From positions 496,001 to 560,000 of the forward strand of contig JAYKKR010000004.1 in the NCBI GenBank assembly GCA_036971615.1: a stretch of 64,000 bases of DNA, in the 5' to 3' direction. The notes beneath the pieces are model-generated. The model did no database searches. It was not told where the DNA came from and saw nothing but the letters and a program-made list of their open reading frames with translations. Each line of letters opens with the position of its first letter. Position 1 is the first letter of the stretch. Made by a program: the position numbers and the translations under genes. Shown in pieces: positions 32,387 through 45,853 of the stretch. This DNA is from Amyloporia xantha. Lineage: Eukaryota; Basidiomycota; Agaricomycetes; Polyporales; Adustoporiaceae.

Positions 32387-35300
32387 GACGTTGGAGAGGT
32401 CGAAACTCAAGGGGGTCTTGGAGGAATTGAGCGAGAAGTTTGGTTCATATACTTTTAGACACAGTAAACACAGGATTCAATGATAATCAGGAAGGCGGTC
32501 CATCCATTCGGTGTTGTACTGTATGTATCTGAGTAGTTCCATTCTTGGGCGCACTAAGAGAATCTTTCCTACGACTAGGACGAATGGAATCACTACGTGC
32601 CCACGAGAGATGATATGAAGAATCCAAATGACTCACTCGTCAGATTATCACGGCGGGCGATGCTCCTCAGCTACACTGAAACGACCCAACATAAGGTCCT
32701 CTCAGTTCTTACAGATCATGTTCCGGGTCAGATCGGTTTGAAGTACGAGGACCCTCGGATAGGTGCTGCATTGTGATAGCCGTCGAATCGAGTGAGATGC
32801 CGAGTTTGTAAAGTGACGACATACTCATCCTGCACAATACAAGAACAATCTCCCAGAGTAGAGCATAGATCAAATTACATTAATTTGATAGTCAGGATGA
32901 CCAGTAGGATCTATGGCATCCCCGTGCTAGTGTCTGGAATGCGAAGTCACTCAGACGAGATGGAAGACATTGGAAGATGGGGGGCTTTCGGCAATCGCCG
33001 AGATTCCAGTCCTACCAAACGAAACCATCCACAGCGTGTGCATGCTTCTGCCGGTTTATTGACGACTGTCCTCGCGTTTGGTCCAGCACAGGGTCGGATC
33101 TTATTCCGCAAAAATCTAATGTCGAAGAATGTCCGGATGATGTTCGACTTCCGACAACAGATCATCGAACTTCACATGCCAGCGCCGACAACAGTCAGAG
33201 ACGAACTCGCTTTCGGAGTGTTGCATGCCAATGCCGCCGGGGCTTCGATCTATCTTTTTCTGTTGAAGATATCGAAATGAACCTTGTTCGCGCCTGATAT
33301 TAATGTATACACCGAGTGATAAGCTCAGGGCGGTCCTTTGGTTGAATACATAGCATCTGTTCAACATCAGGTCAGTGCGCTCAAGTTGACAGATTGAAGA
33401 TATTGATAATAAGATGTCCGAGCAGCTCCAATATGATATGATCTTGAGTCACGCACAGTGCTGTTTGATATTGAGCAGTGTGCGAGACACAGTACTAGAT
33501 CAGTGAATGCTATAACTGCCGGCGGAGCATGGTTAGACAGTCTCCTGTGCAGGCGCGATCATATTTTTATTGATCCAAGTGGTACACTCTGATCACGTCT
33601 GAGCGCATACTTTTTGCCAGACGGCCGATGCCTCGCCGCTGTGTCACTGTTTGGGTTGCTATACATAGTCCCAGACTTTGCGCGTATCGAACAGAGTAAT
33701 GCGTCTTTTCCCGAGATCACACGCCAGATAGTATGTACGGCACCACGGCTCCGGGACCTTGCATGGGAAGGGCAATAGAGGCGGATTGTCGTCAAGAGCG
33801 TTCGTCTTATCTGCGTTGCCTACCGTTCGTCTGCTCACGAATCCGTTTGACCGTCTAGAGAGATCACGACATTTTTATCGTGAACTTGAATTCCGTGTAC
33901 CACTTCCCCACGCTCGTATTAAATCCACAACAGTAGCAGGATGCACAGCTGATGATCCTTTCACACACATGTCCGCCATTCACCTCGTCGATTCCAATAA
34001 TCACACTGCCCACTCGCTACGCCGTCATGCAAGAAGATCTGGCGATGTCCATCTTACGCGAACGACGTTGTGACAACATGGAATGTCGTGCACATTGATA
34101 ACGAGATACGACGTCATGTACCAAGAGAAAGGGCCTAATGCGCTGGACAGAATGCTGATGAAGATGAGACTTGACTAGTTCCTCGTAAGTTGGCATAAGT
34201 CCAATATTGAGTTTCCTCTGCTGATCTCCTCGCGATCTCAGCAAGAAATGCGTCGATTTGCTTCGTCAGTCTCACGGCCGATATTTGAAAATATCACAAT
34301 TTTGCGTATGTTCATTAGCCAATTAGCAAAGATGAAAATATACATCGTGCTGCAGTCTGCAGATGGTTGACTACGGGAGCGGATCCGAATTAGACAGGCT
34401 CCCCCTTCCGCTACTTCTGACAGACGCACAACTACGAAGTACTTCCTGCGAGGACAAAAAATAATTACTTGCTGCCATACTTGCATCGTGCTTTTCTTTG
34501 CGAAACAGACGAAGAAATTTCGGTGGTCAGATGTTTAAGAAAAACCGGGAATCGCGTACCTGCGTGGAATGTGCTCGAGATGCATCTATGCAAGTGTTCC
34601 TCTTCTGTCCTAGGGTTCGAATTCCGTTGGAAAAGATCTGCAGCGAAAGACAGCAAAGTAGCACCTTGTCCCTAACTAGTGTGGATACCGATAGAGAAAG
34701 CAAGATCCAGCGTCAGATGATGAGACCACGATAGCGACAACTCAATTGATCTTCGACCATCTCATATGCTTCACCTCGCATTCTATCTAATGTTTTCCGA
34801 TACTGTCTAGCTGTAATTTTACGACTGCCACCGGTTAGTCATTGAAATACGTATTGAACAGTCACGCCTGAGCCTACGCAATCGCCGTAGCAAAAGTCAA
34901 TTCACGCCTGGTTATGGTTTCTGTGACAAATGCTCAAGTGCAAGACACCGTGAGAACTTATCGTTGACCTGTTAAGCCGATTGGACGAGAGGGTCGCTAA
35001 AGTCCTCTACGTTGTAAGCCTGACTAGTCTGGAGTACTCCTGAACCACACCGCTACGATAGCTTACCATCTTGGTGCTTACATAAACGTCCTGGAGAGGT
35101 CAACAGCCTCGATAAAAATTGCAGGGTCTTCCGTTCATGCATTGGGTACCACTCGGACAACGCCCGCGAATGCAAAGTAACCAGACATCAGCTTACGACC
35201 TTCTTCGTATGGAGGCAACATAGCCAATGCTGTATCGAATTATTCTTCATCATTTACCAGGAATTCGATATGCGTCTTTTAAGTGGCCCGAGACAAACGA

Positions 35301-36886
35301 ATCTGGCCGATCAGCGTAGAAATGACTTCTTTTCTCGAACAAGTCCGTACTGACAGCCGGAGAATCTAGAATGACGAATGAGTGGCCTTGAAATATATAA
35401 TATCCTTTCAAAAGATGAGATTAATTTGAGGCTGATTTCATTGGTCATTGAAATTCTCTTGACTGACCTATGGTCTTCGCTAATCTAGCAAATGTTCACC
35501 GATACATATGGGACGGGATGTCCAGTGCATTTCCGATCAATGGTACTCCCCGACTCGCTCCAGAAGGAAGAGGATGTCGAGATAGACACCCGATAATATC
35601 ATAGCGGCCAGCTATAACAATTACGAAGAAATTAGCTCAGGAAAGGTGGAGTGCTAGCATAATCTCTTCAGATGATAATGAGTATACTATGTCCAGAGTC
35701 CTATAAGAATGACAGTCGCTGGCCCTTACAGCCGAGCATATCCACTGTTCTAGATGACAGCAGAGATAAGCACGACAAGGTCCATCAGACCGGGTCGGTC
35801 AGAAAGTGTCTGAGGGAAGCATCGCGTTTTGACGCGCATTAGGATGGACGTGGGATATGTCGCGACAACCAGTCAGTTGTAGAACAGAAAGAAATAACGC
35901 AAGATCCCTGTTATGACTTATTGTGCGGACGGAAATACAGTCTCGACTCACCTTAGCCATCACCAAACGACGAAGCACAAGGTTTCCAGTAACGGTTTGA
36001 ATTTGACAAGCCTCGGCGGGAACAGAAACGGACTATGCTGAGCGGTGGGCCTAAGTATATGTCAAGCTGATTATATCTTTCTATCGATAAGGACTCGTAC
36101 TGAGTGCTGCAGCGTCACCCTCGAGGCAGAGCAACGGATGAGCTGAGCATTGTCCCGAGGAGATCACGGTGGGGTGGATGAGAGTGCGGTATAAATAATG
36201 GACATACCGACAGGTAAGCAGAAGTTACAAAACTACAAAACTGATATTAGGTTCTGAAGTGTCGGTCTTCCCGAATGTGGTTTATTTTCGTTTGCATATT
36301 TAAGGGGCAGACAGGAGCAGACACCGGAGTGACTACCGGTGCATGATGACCTGCCGACGCCATCTACATAGGCACATGCCCACGCAACAGTACTTTACGT
36401 TGGCAGTGTCCAACGGACAACCCCAAGACGAGCTGAAAGAGACCGATAGCAAAATTTAGTCCCAAGACATCCTGGCGCATTGAAAGTTGTCCTGAACCAG
36501 CTCAGAATACGTGCAATCTTACCTGGGGAAGCGTATTTGTCTGTGTCGGACTTCGTTGTGTACGTGAACAACACGTCGATCGGAACAGACGCAAGGATAC
36601 CGTACATGCTTTCTAAACTAGAAGGAATAAGTATGCATCTTCACATATCCAAAATTGAGATCGGCCTACATGAGTGGCAACAACTTCAGTATCGTCGCTC
36701 CATCCACCGGTTGTAAACAAAACAGTTGCTGAAGCATTCCACATAGCTGCACACTTGTTAGCATGAGAAGATAAATCGTTGCGTCACGTATGCAAATCCT
36801 ACAGATATTAGCAGCCCTATATATAAACAGTATACAATACTTGAAAAGCGATGCGAACGCCCTTCCGAAGTCCGTCATGAATCCGA
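32387..36886. other. 4.5 kb without a recognisable gene
   Basis: Frames here are short and none shows a familiar domain. The DNA is of mixed composition and low in obvious repeats, and I found no terminal inverted repeats or tRNA-like structure. A plus-strand frame at 32792-33280 is the longest but is not supported by any motif. It may be decayed transposon sequence. Confidence 0.4.
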
Positions 36887-38786
36887 TCAACAATCCCAAC
36901 CCAGTACGAAGTTCGGGTCGACCTCGCGCTGGACACCTTCTGAACCCTCGCTTGTTTCCTCCGCCTTTGAAGGACAGATCGCGGCGTTGAACTCTTCTTG
37001 CATAAGGAGGTCGACAGCATTTCGGGCAGAAATCGTCTCTGTCTCCATCGTTGAGATAAATCTAACAACAGCAGCGAAGTCAGATGTCGGTGGTTAAGAG
37101 AATTCGGGCAACAAGGGTGATGTCTATATCGGAGCTTAGAATTTCGAGCAATGTGGGGACTCACGGCTCAAATGCATTCACATAGTACAGGCCCTTCGCC
37201 AGTCTGACAGGTGGGAAAGACGTGGTAGGAGGAAGGACTGGGTATGCGTCCCACTAGTAAAAAATAACGAGTGTAAGCAACGATTGACGTGAACATACCA
37301 GTATACATACCTCTTTGCGAAGCACCCAGCCGACCTTACCAAACATGTTTTCTAACCAATCATCCGTTATCCTCTTCTTCGAGAAGATCTTGACAACCCA
37401 TTCTTCGCCCTCGGCACCTACCCAAGCTTCCCCATTCCTTGTCTTCAGTTTACCGTGATATGTCATAGAGTTGAACTCGGGCTCTTCAGACGTTCCTTCA
37501 CGAACACCACTGTAGGTGGTCAACACCTCTGTAGGAGCTGTATTTCCACTTAGACCGAAGTATGCGGGGTTAGGCGTGCGCGAAGATGTACTGAGCAATG
37601 TGACATGCAGGTGAACATATGGCTGTTCCGGAATGGAATCCATGATGGATTCTGGCGACAGCGCAATCGATGTACTATGGAACGGTGCAGCGAATATGAC
37701 CGCGCGATATGCTTGCGCGCTGCGGGCCATAGACGTGCTCACAAGCCACGAGCCTGTAGATTCGTCATGCGCGAGCGACATGACGGTTGTGTTCAGGTGC
37801 ACAGACGCATTGCTCCTCCTGAGGAACTCCTCGAAGATCTGGAAGTTACCGCCCTTAACGCTCGTTGCGCCGGTCGCCGAAAGGGAGCACAAAGCCTCCA
37901 GCGCGTGTATGTCGTCTACATTCTGTCCGTAGTTCACTCGCGTTGCGGCATCTACGAGTTCGCGCGTCCATCGCCGGTCGATACCATGCGTGTCCAGATA
38001 TTCCACGGCAGTTTGTGCGAGGGTTGGCGTCCACTGTAGTGTATCTGCGAGAGTCGTCAAGTTGTCGAAGCGGGGTGCGGCAGGTGAATAGAAGCTGAGG
38101 AATTCGTCGGTCATGGTCTTCACCATGGCTTTGGTACGTTGAGGTGCTTGCAAACCGTAGCGCCATATGATCTTCAAGGTATCCCACCATCCATTGTAGA
38201 AACTACCACCGCCGGTCTGCAGACGGAGATTATCAGCTACCTCGCAGAAGCAAACAAAAGATGACTGCATACTGTGAGGAGGAACTTGGAACCGTCCCAA
38301 AGACCCATCACATTGTCATCATCTCCGAAGTCAATTCTGTCAAGGCCAAATTCCTCGGTCGCGCGCCAGAGGTTCTTATTTACCGTGACGAAGATGGAGG
38401 CACCCAGCTCAACAGCTTCCAATTCGGTATTATCGTAGGGGAATACGACAGTGCTACCTGGTCGTCGTTGTAGTCAAGATAACATCACTATAAGAGGACA
38501 ACTGGCACGCACGACCGCCAATATACCCGTTCTTCTCGAAGACGTCCACTTCAATGTCTAGTCCAAACCGCTCCTTGGCTTTTGCGATCCAGAACGCTGC
38601 AGAAGATCCACCTGCCCCAGCACCGATGATGGCGACCTTATTAGGAGGCGCTGCAGCGGGCAGAAACACGGTGGAAAGGGGATTTTGAGGGCTGCCGGAC
38701 AGGAATGGCAAGTTGAAGGGAAGCTGGAAGGCATATCCTCGAGGAATCAAGCACGAAATTGCTAACAAAACGGTGGAAGACCGCAT
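36887..38786 (-). CDS. Prenylcysteine oxidase-like flavoprotein
   Basis: The start is at 38786. Residues 1-19 form a signal peptide (MRSSTVLLAISCLIPRGYA). A Rossmann FAD-binding motif follows (KVAIIGAGAGGSSAAFWIAK), then a dinucleotide-binding continuation (VFEKNGYIGGSTVV) and LEAVELGASIFV. The large exon at about 37312-38220 matches the prenylcysteine lyase domain, with LVDAATRVNYGQNVDDIHAL and GGNFQIFEEFLRRSNASVHL. Last exons give LAKGLYYVNAFEP, ISTMETETISARNAVDLLM and the end NFVLGWDC (stop 36887). The family oxidatively cleaves the thioether of farnesyl- or geranylgeranyl-cysteine released from prenylated proteins, giving cysteine, an aldehyde and hydrogen peroxide, usually in a lysosome/vacuole or secretory compartment. 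Length and domain order look complete. The intron between GYIGG and STVV uses GT...AG with an unusual donor (GTCGTG). Confidence 0.85.
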
Positions 38787-40453
38787 GGTTTCTGGCCGTC
38801 GTCAGTTGCCTGTTAGTAGTACTTCACTGCGAAGAGAGTAATAGCCAAGAAGCAACGTGTTGACGCTGGACTCTGGCGTCGTGCATGTGCATCATGGCCA
38901 AATATGATGGCAATGCAGCCAGACTCCAGTGGCCACTTATGACGACTACGTGATTGCAACAGGCTCTAGGGTACCGGTGTTAGTTGAAGAGGGTCTATGG
39001 TCTCGTCTTACTGGGCGATTGCAGACAAGCAATCAGGAGTAGCGGAATCGGTATATCTAGGCAAGTACTGTATGTAAATACAAGGGAAATGGTGGTACAA
39101 ATATTTCCGTCCAGTCATCCGAACCGCTGTGCCCAAACTCCTGGCAGCATCCACGGCAGAGTCGCGCTCGATAAGGTTCAGTCTGTCTTTGAATTGCAAA
39201 CATACTTCACGAATCCTTATTGGACAGACCAGCCTGCTGAGCAAGTAGCCTTCTACAAGAGTATCTCCGTTGTCAGTGAATATTTTACGAAACGCATGAC
39301 CATACGCACTGGCGAGCAGCTAATATCATCTGAGCTTTCCTCTCCCGCAAGCTGGCTTCTCGCTTCTCTGCACTCTCCTCCCATATCGCCTTCCCACCCG
39401 CCTCTTCTGGCGCCACGACTGACACTCCAGATGCAGTGGCGAGGCGGTCTTGCAGATTATAGCGTGTAATGAGGTTCTCATTTTTGGATCTCGAGCTGCC
39501 TGATACAGCATTCGCTGCATTTGGTGGGCGATTGTTGCCAGCAGTCGAAGGCGTCGAGTCGACGGCGCGGGGATAAATAGTATAATATGTTGCTGGCGGC
39601 TGATATACATACTATCAGCAGGGAGCATACGCATGGAAGGATGAAGCGTACAGCTGGCAAAAAACCACGCTCTAGAACAGTATTGGACGTCTGTTGCACA
39701 CTTCCTGTTCGCAGCAGGTCGTAACGAATGTTATCACTTGACGCAACGTTCAACGTTCATTCAAGGTACAAGCGACATAGCAGCTCCACCGACCTCGGAA
39801 TATCTGGGAACATATTATGCACCGTTTCTACCTATAGAGACTGTTAGACACGACAACAACGAGACTACCTGTCTGGCTATTGAGACACGTACCATCTCTA
39901 TTGTCACGTTTTTCGGTCTGAAACCAAGCACGGCAGAGGGCGAAGGATCCCCAGAAGCATCTTTACCTGCGAATATGCAGCAAATTTCGCGAGCGCACAA
40001 GTCATACATTTAGTGCGATGAGAGCTATGTTAGAATACTTTTTAGCTGGCAGTTGTTACACGCACTGGAGGTCGCCCAACGGACGATAAAGACAACTACG
40101 GCTACGGCAACCAGAACGTTGACGACTTCTCCCATCGGTAATTGGAGTGAAGATTGTCGGTACAGGATTGGTTTCGTAAATGGGGAGTGATGGATGAGAG
40201 AAGCTACAGGCTTGCGCTAACGTCTCATTGTCAATAACCCTTTCTTGGAATAAATTCTCTCGTTCATATTAGCTTTCCCACAAATTAAGGGACTTACATA
40301 TTTACATAAACAGAGCCAGATCTGACGATTCCAAGTTGAGGCGTTCAGCTACTCTCAGCTTACACTCACCACCGTCCAGGACCTTTCGTCGTCGCTCCTT
40401 CGAATCTTTGAATTTACTGTTGTGCATGCGTTTACTGTCTGCTACTATCTAAC
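38787..40453. other. Intergenic region between prenylcysteine oxidase and UBX genes
   Basis: The two flanking genes are divergent, so both promoters lie here. Frames such as 38984-39469 and 39738-40013 have no familiar motif. No repeat or RNA gene was seen. Confidence 0.4.
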
Positions 40454-43110
40454 ATGGACGTCGATGCTCTTTCTCCGTCGCAGAAGGAGGCTCTGACCCA
40501 ACTTCAGGCGCTAATGGACGGCGCGGACGCGGACGTCGCAGTCGGTGTGTTGGAGAGCGTAAATTGGGATATTCAAGTACGTGCCTCATCGCCCGTTGTT
40601 TCTCCAATATGAATTTTTGCCATTCCCGTCTGTGCTCGACTTGTCTAGCGACATTGACGAGGAGGATGTCGTGCCTCGGTTTCTTGCTGGTCCGTAGCAT
40701 GCTGTGGGACGCGTGTCTACCCACCGCTGTCACGCACATGCAGGCACGCTGTTCTTAATGACATGCATATCTCAGCAGCTTGCTCGGATGCTTTGGATAC
40801 GCGACCGTACACGGCAGGCGAATGAGAACACTCTTAGTCCTCTTATGAAGCCACGTGTACTATGTGCCGTTCTTGTGTTGAAACACCCTGTCCTTGGATC
40901 GTGGCAACTTGGCAAAACCAGTGAGGCTCATTCTCAGCTGTAGGCTGCAAATGATGTGTTGTTTGTTGGCCTGCATCGTTAGGTACAGCCTTTCGTAGGA
41001 TTGTCCAGATCATCTGTACATTACAATGGCCATTCCCCTTGTAGTAGCAAAGCCACTGCAATAGCGAGCGCCGAGTTTTCATCATTCGGAGGCGGCTCAA
41101 GTTGTTCGGCTCGATTGCGTCTTTTCCTATGAATGTTGCACTCTCGGTTTTTCCTTTGTACGGATACTGAACAATCCCGTTTTATAACAGCGTGCTGCAG
41201 ACATGGTTTTCGACACCGGTGCCCCGACGCCCGAGTCACGGTCCACCGCAAACGCCAATATAGAGGCATTTGAAGTCGACGATTCCGAACAAGGCTTGTT
41301 AAGGCCGACTACCAACAGCGGGCGTCAGTTCACACCTGTGGTAAGGACGTTATCACTGGGACCCACGCCAGCACTAACTACGTCTCCTGTTCACTCAGGC
41401 ACCCTCCTCTGTGTCAGCCATGGCTGTCCGTCCCATGCGCGCCGTGCTCGCTATCATTGCTCTACCTCTCCGATTGCTTGCGTCCCTACTACGCTTCCTT
41501 TTCCGCGTCCTCCGTATTCCGTTCCCTCAGTTTGTGCCTTTCACCTGGTCTAGTTTATCGTATCGTCCGTTGGGACCTGGTTCGAGACATGACGGGCGAT
41601 CCACAGACCCTAAGAGTGTGGCAGAACGCTGGGTCCGTGCTTTGGAAGAGGAAACGGGCGCTGTCTGCGTCGGTCGCAGTGGTAGTCGCAAGAGCAGCGC
41701 CATTTCGTCTACTAATGGACATGCTGTATCTTCTGGCACGGATACAGCTGGCCCGTCAACGCTCACGTCCAGACCGGGTCCCTACGACCCCGATACAGAC
41801 GCGGACGCTGAGACTAAACTGCTCCCCGATTTCTTCTTGGGCAGCTATGAGCATTTCGTGCGCACCTGTGAGCGAGAGGCCAAGATTGCATGTGTAGTGC
41901 TTGTTAGTGAGGAGCACGATGATGTCGCTGAGTTTAAGAGGTATGTCGTAACGGTGGATATAGTTCAATGGCAGCACATTAATACTGTTATCGCCAGGAA
42001 CACTTTGACGGACCCGACGCTTGTTAAATTGATACAGGAGAACGAGATCATGATATGGGGTGGTGATATTAGAGATAAGGAACCATGGAGTGGTAAGTTA
42101 CTGAACGCATTGCATTTCTTCGATGCCAAATGCGATCTGACGATCGTGTTCTCTCAGCGGCTCAGAAGCTACAGGCGACGACCTATCCTTTCGTGGCCTT
42201 TATTGCTCTGCAACCTCGAAGGGGCGGTGGGTCGGGCGCGTCCTCCACCCCCACTCTCACGATCTTGTCCCGCCATCAGGGACCTTCCATCCCTTCTACC
42301 TCGGCGCCTACAGCCGCACAGACCCTCGTGTCTCATCTCAATGAGCAGATACTGCCCCGCGTCACGCCGTTCCTCGGCCGCATCCGTGCACAGGCACGCG
42401 AACGCGAGCACGAGCGGGCACTGCGCGCAGAGCAGGATCGGGCGTTTGAGGAGAGCCGCAGGCGCGACAAAGAGCGCGTCGAGCGGCGCATGGACGAGGA
42501 GAAGCGGGCGGAGGCGGAGAACAGGCGGCGTGCGGAAGCCGAGGAGCGGGCACAGCAGGAAGCGATCCGCGCGCAGGAGCGGAGGAAGGCATGGGAGGCG
42601 CGCAGGATGGAGTGGCGCAGGTACGAGCGGAAGGCGGTGGTCATGCGGGAGCCGCGACCGGGCGAGTCTGGGAGGGGCAAGACGATGCGGGTGGGCCTGC
42701 GCATGCCCGACGGCCGGCGGGCGGTCAGGTTCTTCGGAGAAGGGGACTCCATGACCGCGCTGTACGCGTACGTCGACTCGCAGTTCATCCCGCCGGAGTT
42801 CTCCCAGGACAGCGATCCCAAGATACCTCCGAGCGGTGGAACTATGGGCGAGGCGGGGCTGATCGAAGAGATAACGGCGTCCGAGAAATCGCCCGCGCAG
42901 TGGTGGGGCTTCCAGCTAATGCTAGCCTACCCGCGGAAGGAGATCGCCTGGGAGCCTGCGCGAAGACTCGGAGACGTAGATGCACTAAAAAACGGGGGTG
43001 GTCAGCTTGTTGTGGAGACGGTGGCTGACTCTAGTGCTGCTAAGGGCAAGCAGAGACAATCGGACTTCGTTGCGGAGGACGAGGACGGGTATGTGACCGA
43101 GGAGGATTAG
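40454..43110 (+). CDS. UBA-UAS-UBX protein (FAF2/Ubx2/Ucp10 type)
   Basis: Five exons (40454-40576, 41191-41340, 41399-41940, 41998-42092 and 42158-43110) join in phase to 620 residues. The N-terminus (LSPSQKEALTQLQALMDGAD, then WDIQRAADMVFD) is a UBA-like ubiquitin-binding domain. A hydrophobic hairpin (LAIIALPLRLLASLLRFLF) follows at about residues 100-130. The UAS domain (FLGSYEHFVRTCEREAKIAC, then ENEIMIWGGDI) precedes a long charged coiled coil (about 346-431). The UBX domain then starts near GKTMRVGLRMPDGRRAVRFF, with YAYVDSQFIPPEF and the end EDGYVTEED. Homologues sit in the ER or lipid-droplet membrane and recruit the Cdc48/p97 ATPase for protein degradation. The first intron is 614 bases, ten times the usual length here. 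No damage is visible. Confidence 0.9.
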
Positions 43111-44125
43111 ATTGCGGTATGTTAGGACATTCATATTGGGATTTGGTGGATTATTTATTCGCAGCGTCTTAGTAGATGGACTAACTTACTGGGAGTTCGA
43201 TATAATCTTAATCACGCTCCAATCGCAAATTTTTCTAGCCTGTATCATGGCGGATGCTGAGAGGCAAACCCCTCGTCGATAATTTGTGTACATTTGGTGA
43301 CAACTAGAATTCCCGAAAAAGAACGGTGTGAGTAGGCGCGTTTGGCGAATCGAACTTTACTCTGTCGGTGCCGGCGACAAAAAGTCATAGGAGCGGAACT
43401 ATCCTGATGCGACTTTGTTCTGACAGGACGTCTTTGGCCGTCTTTGGCCGTCTTCCGACCGTCTACTCGTGCACCTCATGTTTACGCCCTTAGGTGTCTT
43501 CGATGCTGCAATTGTGGTAGAAGACGTCCTTATAGACATTCCGCTCAACCTAGATATTTTTAATTAAACTCATCTCCGTTGCGATGAACGAACACGTTTG
43601 AGCACGCTCTGACTTCTGTTTCTTACTCGTGCGGGCCGGCGGCATGTCAGTACGTACATATGCCCACGTGGCCGCACGCCGGGCTTGGCCTATCTGTCGG
43701 CATGTCTGCTCCGCATCCGCAGTAGTGCAGTAACCCCCGCTGGGCCCCGCAGCGGTTGGTTGATCTCCGACTCAGTTAAGGGGTCTTAACCTTCCATATA
43801 AGGATATGTCCAGGAACATGATGCGACCAAGCCGAACACCAAGAAAATGGCGATTTTCTTGATGCTTCCACCAGGCTTCCAGTATGCAGGCCGCCCAGCC
43901 AACGCCTAGCGCGTAAAATACCATCTCCGTGACACGGAAGTCGATGGTTCGCCCCTTTCGCTCTTCCTCCTCGCGGTCATCTCTGCACTCGTAGCCGTCG
44001 CCAGATTCATAAATAAAGCAAAAGTACCGTACGCTGTCTAGTCCAACTTACAGCTGGCAATATTGCATCTGGTAGCCAAGACTCCTAGAGCTGCAGCCAT
44101 TTCATCGATATCTCTCAACAACGCC
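43111..44125. other. Intergenic region
   Basis: No gene is supported. A short direct repeat (GTCTTTGGCC twice, about 43430-43449) and a GC-rich patch at 43630-43760 stand out. This stretch holds the UBX gene's 3' end and the promoter of the next gene. Confidence 0.4.
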
Positions 44126-44715
44126 ATGCCTCGACAGCACGCCGCCTCAGTGCAATACCTGGAGTTCACATCCGCAGCAGACGCCGTCTCGTCGGAGAAA
44201 GAGCGTTCCCTAACTCCCCACTCACAACTCCAGCCGCGTCCAACCCCTCCGCGCACAGCTACATCCTGCGTCGAGTGGTCGCGCGAGCCGACGACATACG
44301 ATGCGTTATTCGGCCTCGCGCTCCCCTACCGCCCGCCCCGCAACGCCGTCGGCGCATTCTTGTGGCGGCGACGCGTGTGGTTCGAGACGACGTTCGCGCT
44401 GTCCATGATGCAGCCGTGGGAGAAGGTCCTAATTGGTGTGTGGCGTCGTCCATGGCTTCTGTCTCTACGCGCGTGCTGACCGCGTTTGGCGCAGTGTGCC
44501 TCATAACTCTTCTATGGGGCCTGTTCACTGCAGGGATCTACCTGTACCTGCCCCAGCACTTTGAGTATCTCCGCGGGCGTGCGATGTACTATCTCCTGGG
44601 GACGGAGACGGGACTGCATTCGACGTGGACATGGAGCTCAGCGTGGGCAACGGTTGCCAATACGACAAACCCGCTTGGGGTCGCACTCAAGCTGCGTGGC
44701 GACTTGGAGTTGTAG
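44126..44715 (+). CDS. Small membrane protein, possible serine palmitoyltransferase small-subunit-like (copy 1)
   Basis: Two exons (44126-44435 and 44495-44715) give about 176 residues. After a polar N-terminus the core is LPYRPPRNAVGAFLWRRR, then FETTFALSMMQPWEKVLI. A hydrophobic segment (LITLLWGLFTAGIYLYLP) and RGRAMYYLLG follow. The pattern of an aromatic/Glu-Thr segment followed by (E/Q)PWEK and a membrane helix recalls the small activating subunits of serine palmitoyltransferase (SPTSSA family), which act in the ER membrane at the first step of sphingolipid synthesis. This assignment is a suggestion only; the protein is longer than typical members. It has a paralogue 1.1 kb away in the opposite direction, with the same exon break after the WEK block. 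Confidence 0.6.
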
Positions 44716-45853
44716 TAGGGCTCCCGGAAGGACAGGGAGGTGACGTCGCAGTCACCTTTCGACAACTATGTGAGAAGCTACCTCGTATGCAGGGCTTTGT
44801 TGCCGTATGCTGACGTCGCGCGACACGACAGGCCATCGGCGTAACTGGGCACGTAACCAGTGGTATACCCTTTGTTCGTGATGTTGTTGCGTGCCGTTAC
44901 TCTTCTCGCCGCAGGACGGTCACACTCTTTTCTCTCCTGGGACCCTCCCTAAAGAATGGGCTCGTGTGCAAAATTGACCTAGAATATGTTCGCATGATAC
45001 TGCTTCTGCATTGCGCTTGCTTCCCGCCTGCAGAGTCTTAATTTTTGTTCGCGGTACATACATGATATCGGACATTGGGGCGTATGATTGTTCTGTGAAG
45101 ATACCATTTTTCCTGTGTCATGATATTGCATGAGGCGTCACTTGAAGTCTTTTCTCCTGTTCTGCATTTTGCCTATGCATCATCACGGCTATGTGACTGA
45201 AGCCTGCAATAGGTGAGTGGGTGGCGGGATGACTGTCTTCTTCTGACATTGTCAAGGAACAGACGGCGCGGTTTGTGTCCGCCGCAGTACGTTCGTGTCT
45301 ATTGTATGACAACTTTTCACGTCTCATCCGGCATGCCCAGCTCATGCCGAACGCCCCTGGTTAGTCTCAGACCAGCGGTCATCAACTGTCCAGTATCTTC
45401 ACATCTATGGCCAACCAGGCCGCGTGTATACCTCCCGGTAAACTGGTGTCGGACTTGTCTCTGATTGGCGGGCCCTGGGCGCTAGCAATGCCAGTTCAAG
45501 GCATGTGCTCTTAGCGTCGGCGTGTATGTGTTCAGCTAACGAATGCCGTCCAGGATCGGCTGACCGTATGAGACCAGAACGACGAATCCACTCTGTGCAA
45601 ACCTGAGAGCAGTGAGTGCCAAGTACCGGCCCATGATCCGTGTTCCATGAGTCGTACAAGTCAAACAAAGTCAACAGACAAGTATACATGAATAATAAGA
45701 CAGAATGTACCTGTCCGTCATGATTATCGACACTCCAAAACCCGCCAAAGCAAATGGCACTAGTCGACAGACCTATAAAGGGAAGAATCTGCCATCTCTC
45801 CGTCACGCTTCTTTAACTTCCCCCATCACAACCTCTTCGCCTCGAGTGCGGCA
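44716..45853. other. Intergenic region between two convergent paralogues
   Basis: Frames at 45118-45464 and 45405-45806 have no familiar motif. It contains the 3' ends of two related genes. No inverted repeat linking the two copies was evident by eye. Confidence 0.4.

Noticed and set aside
32792..33280. 162-codon plus-strand frame
   Set aside because: There is no familiar motif, no splice context and no similarity that I can see to known families.
34600..34640. A GGTTCGAATTCC-like word resembling a tRNA B box
   Set aside because: No A box, acceptor stem or cloverleaf could be formed from the upstream sequence.
42333..42821. Minus-strand 162-codon Arg/Ser-rich frame
   Set aside because: It is the antisense of the coiled-coil and UBX exon of a well-supported gene.
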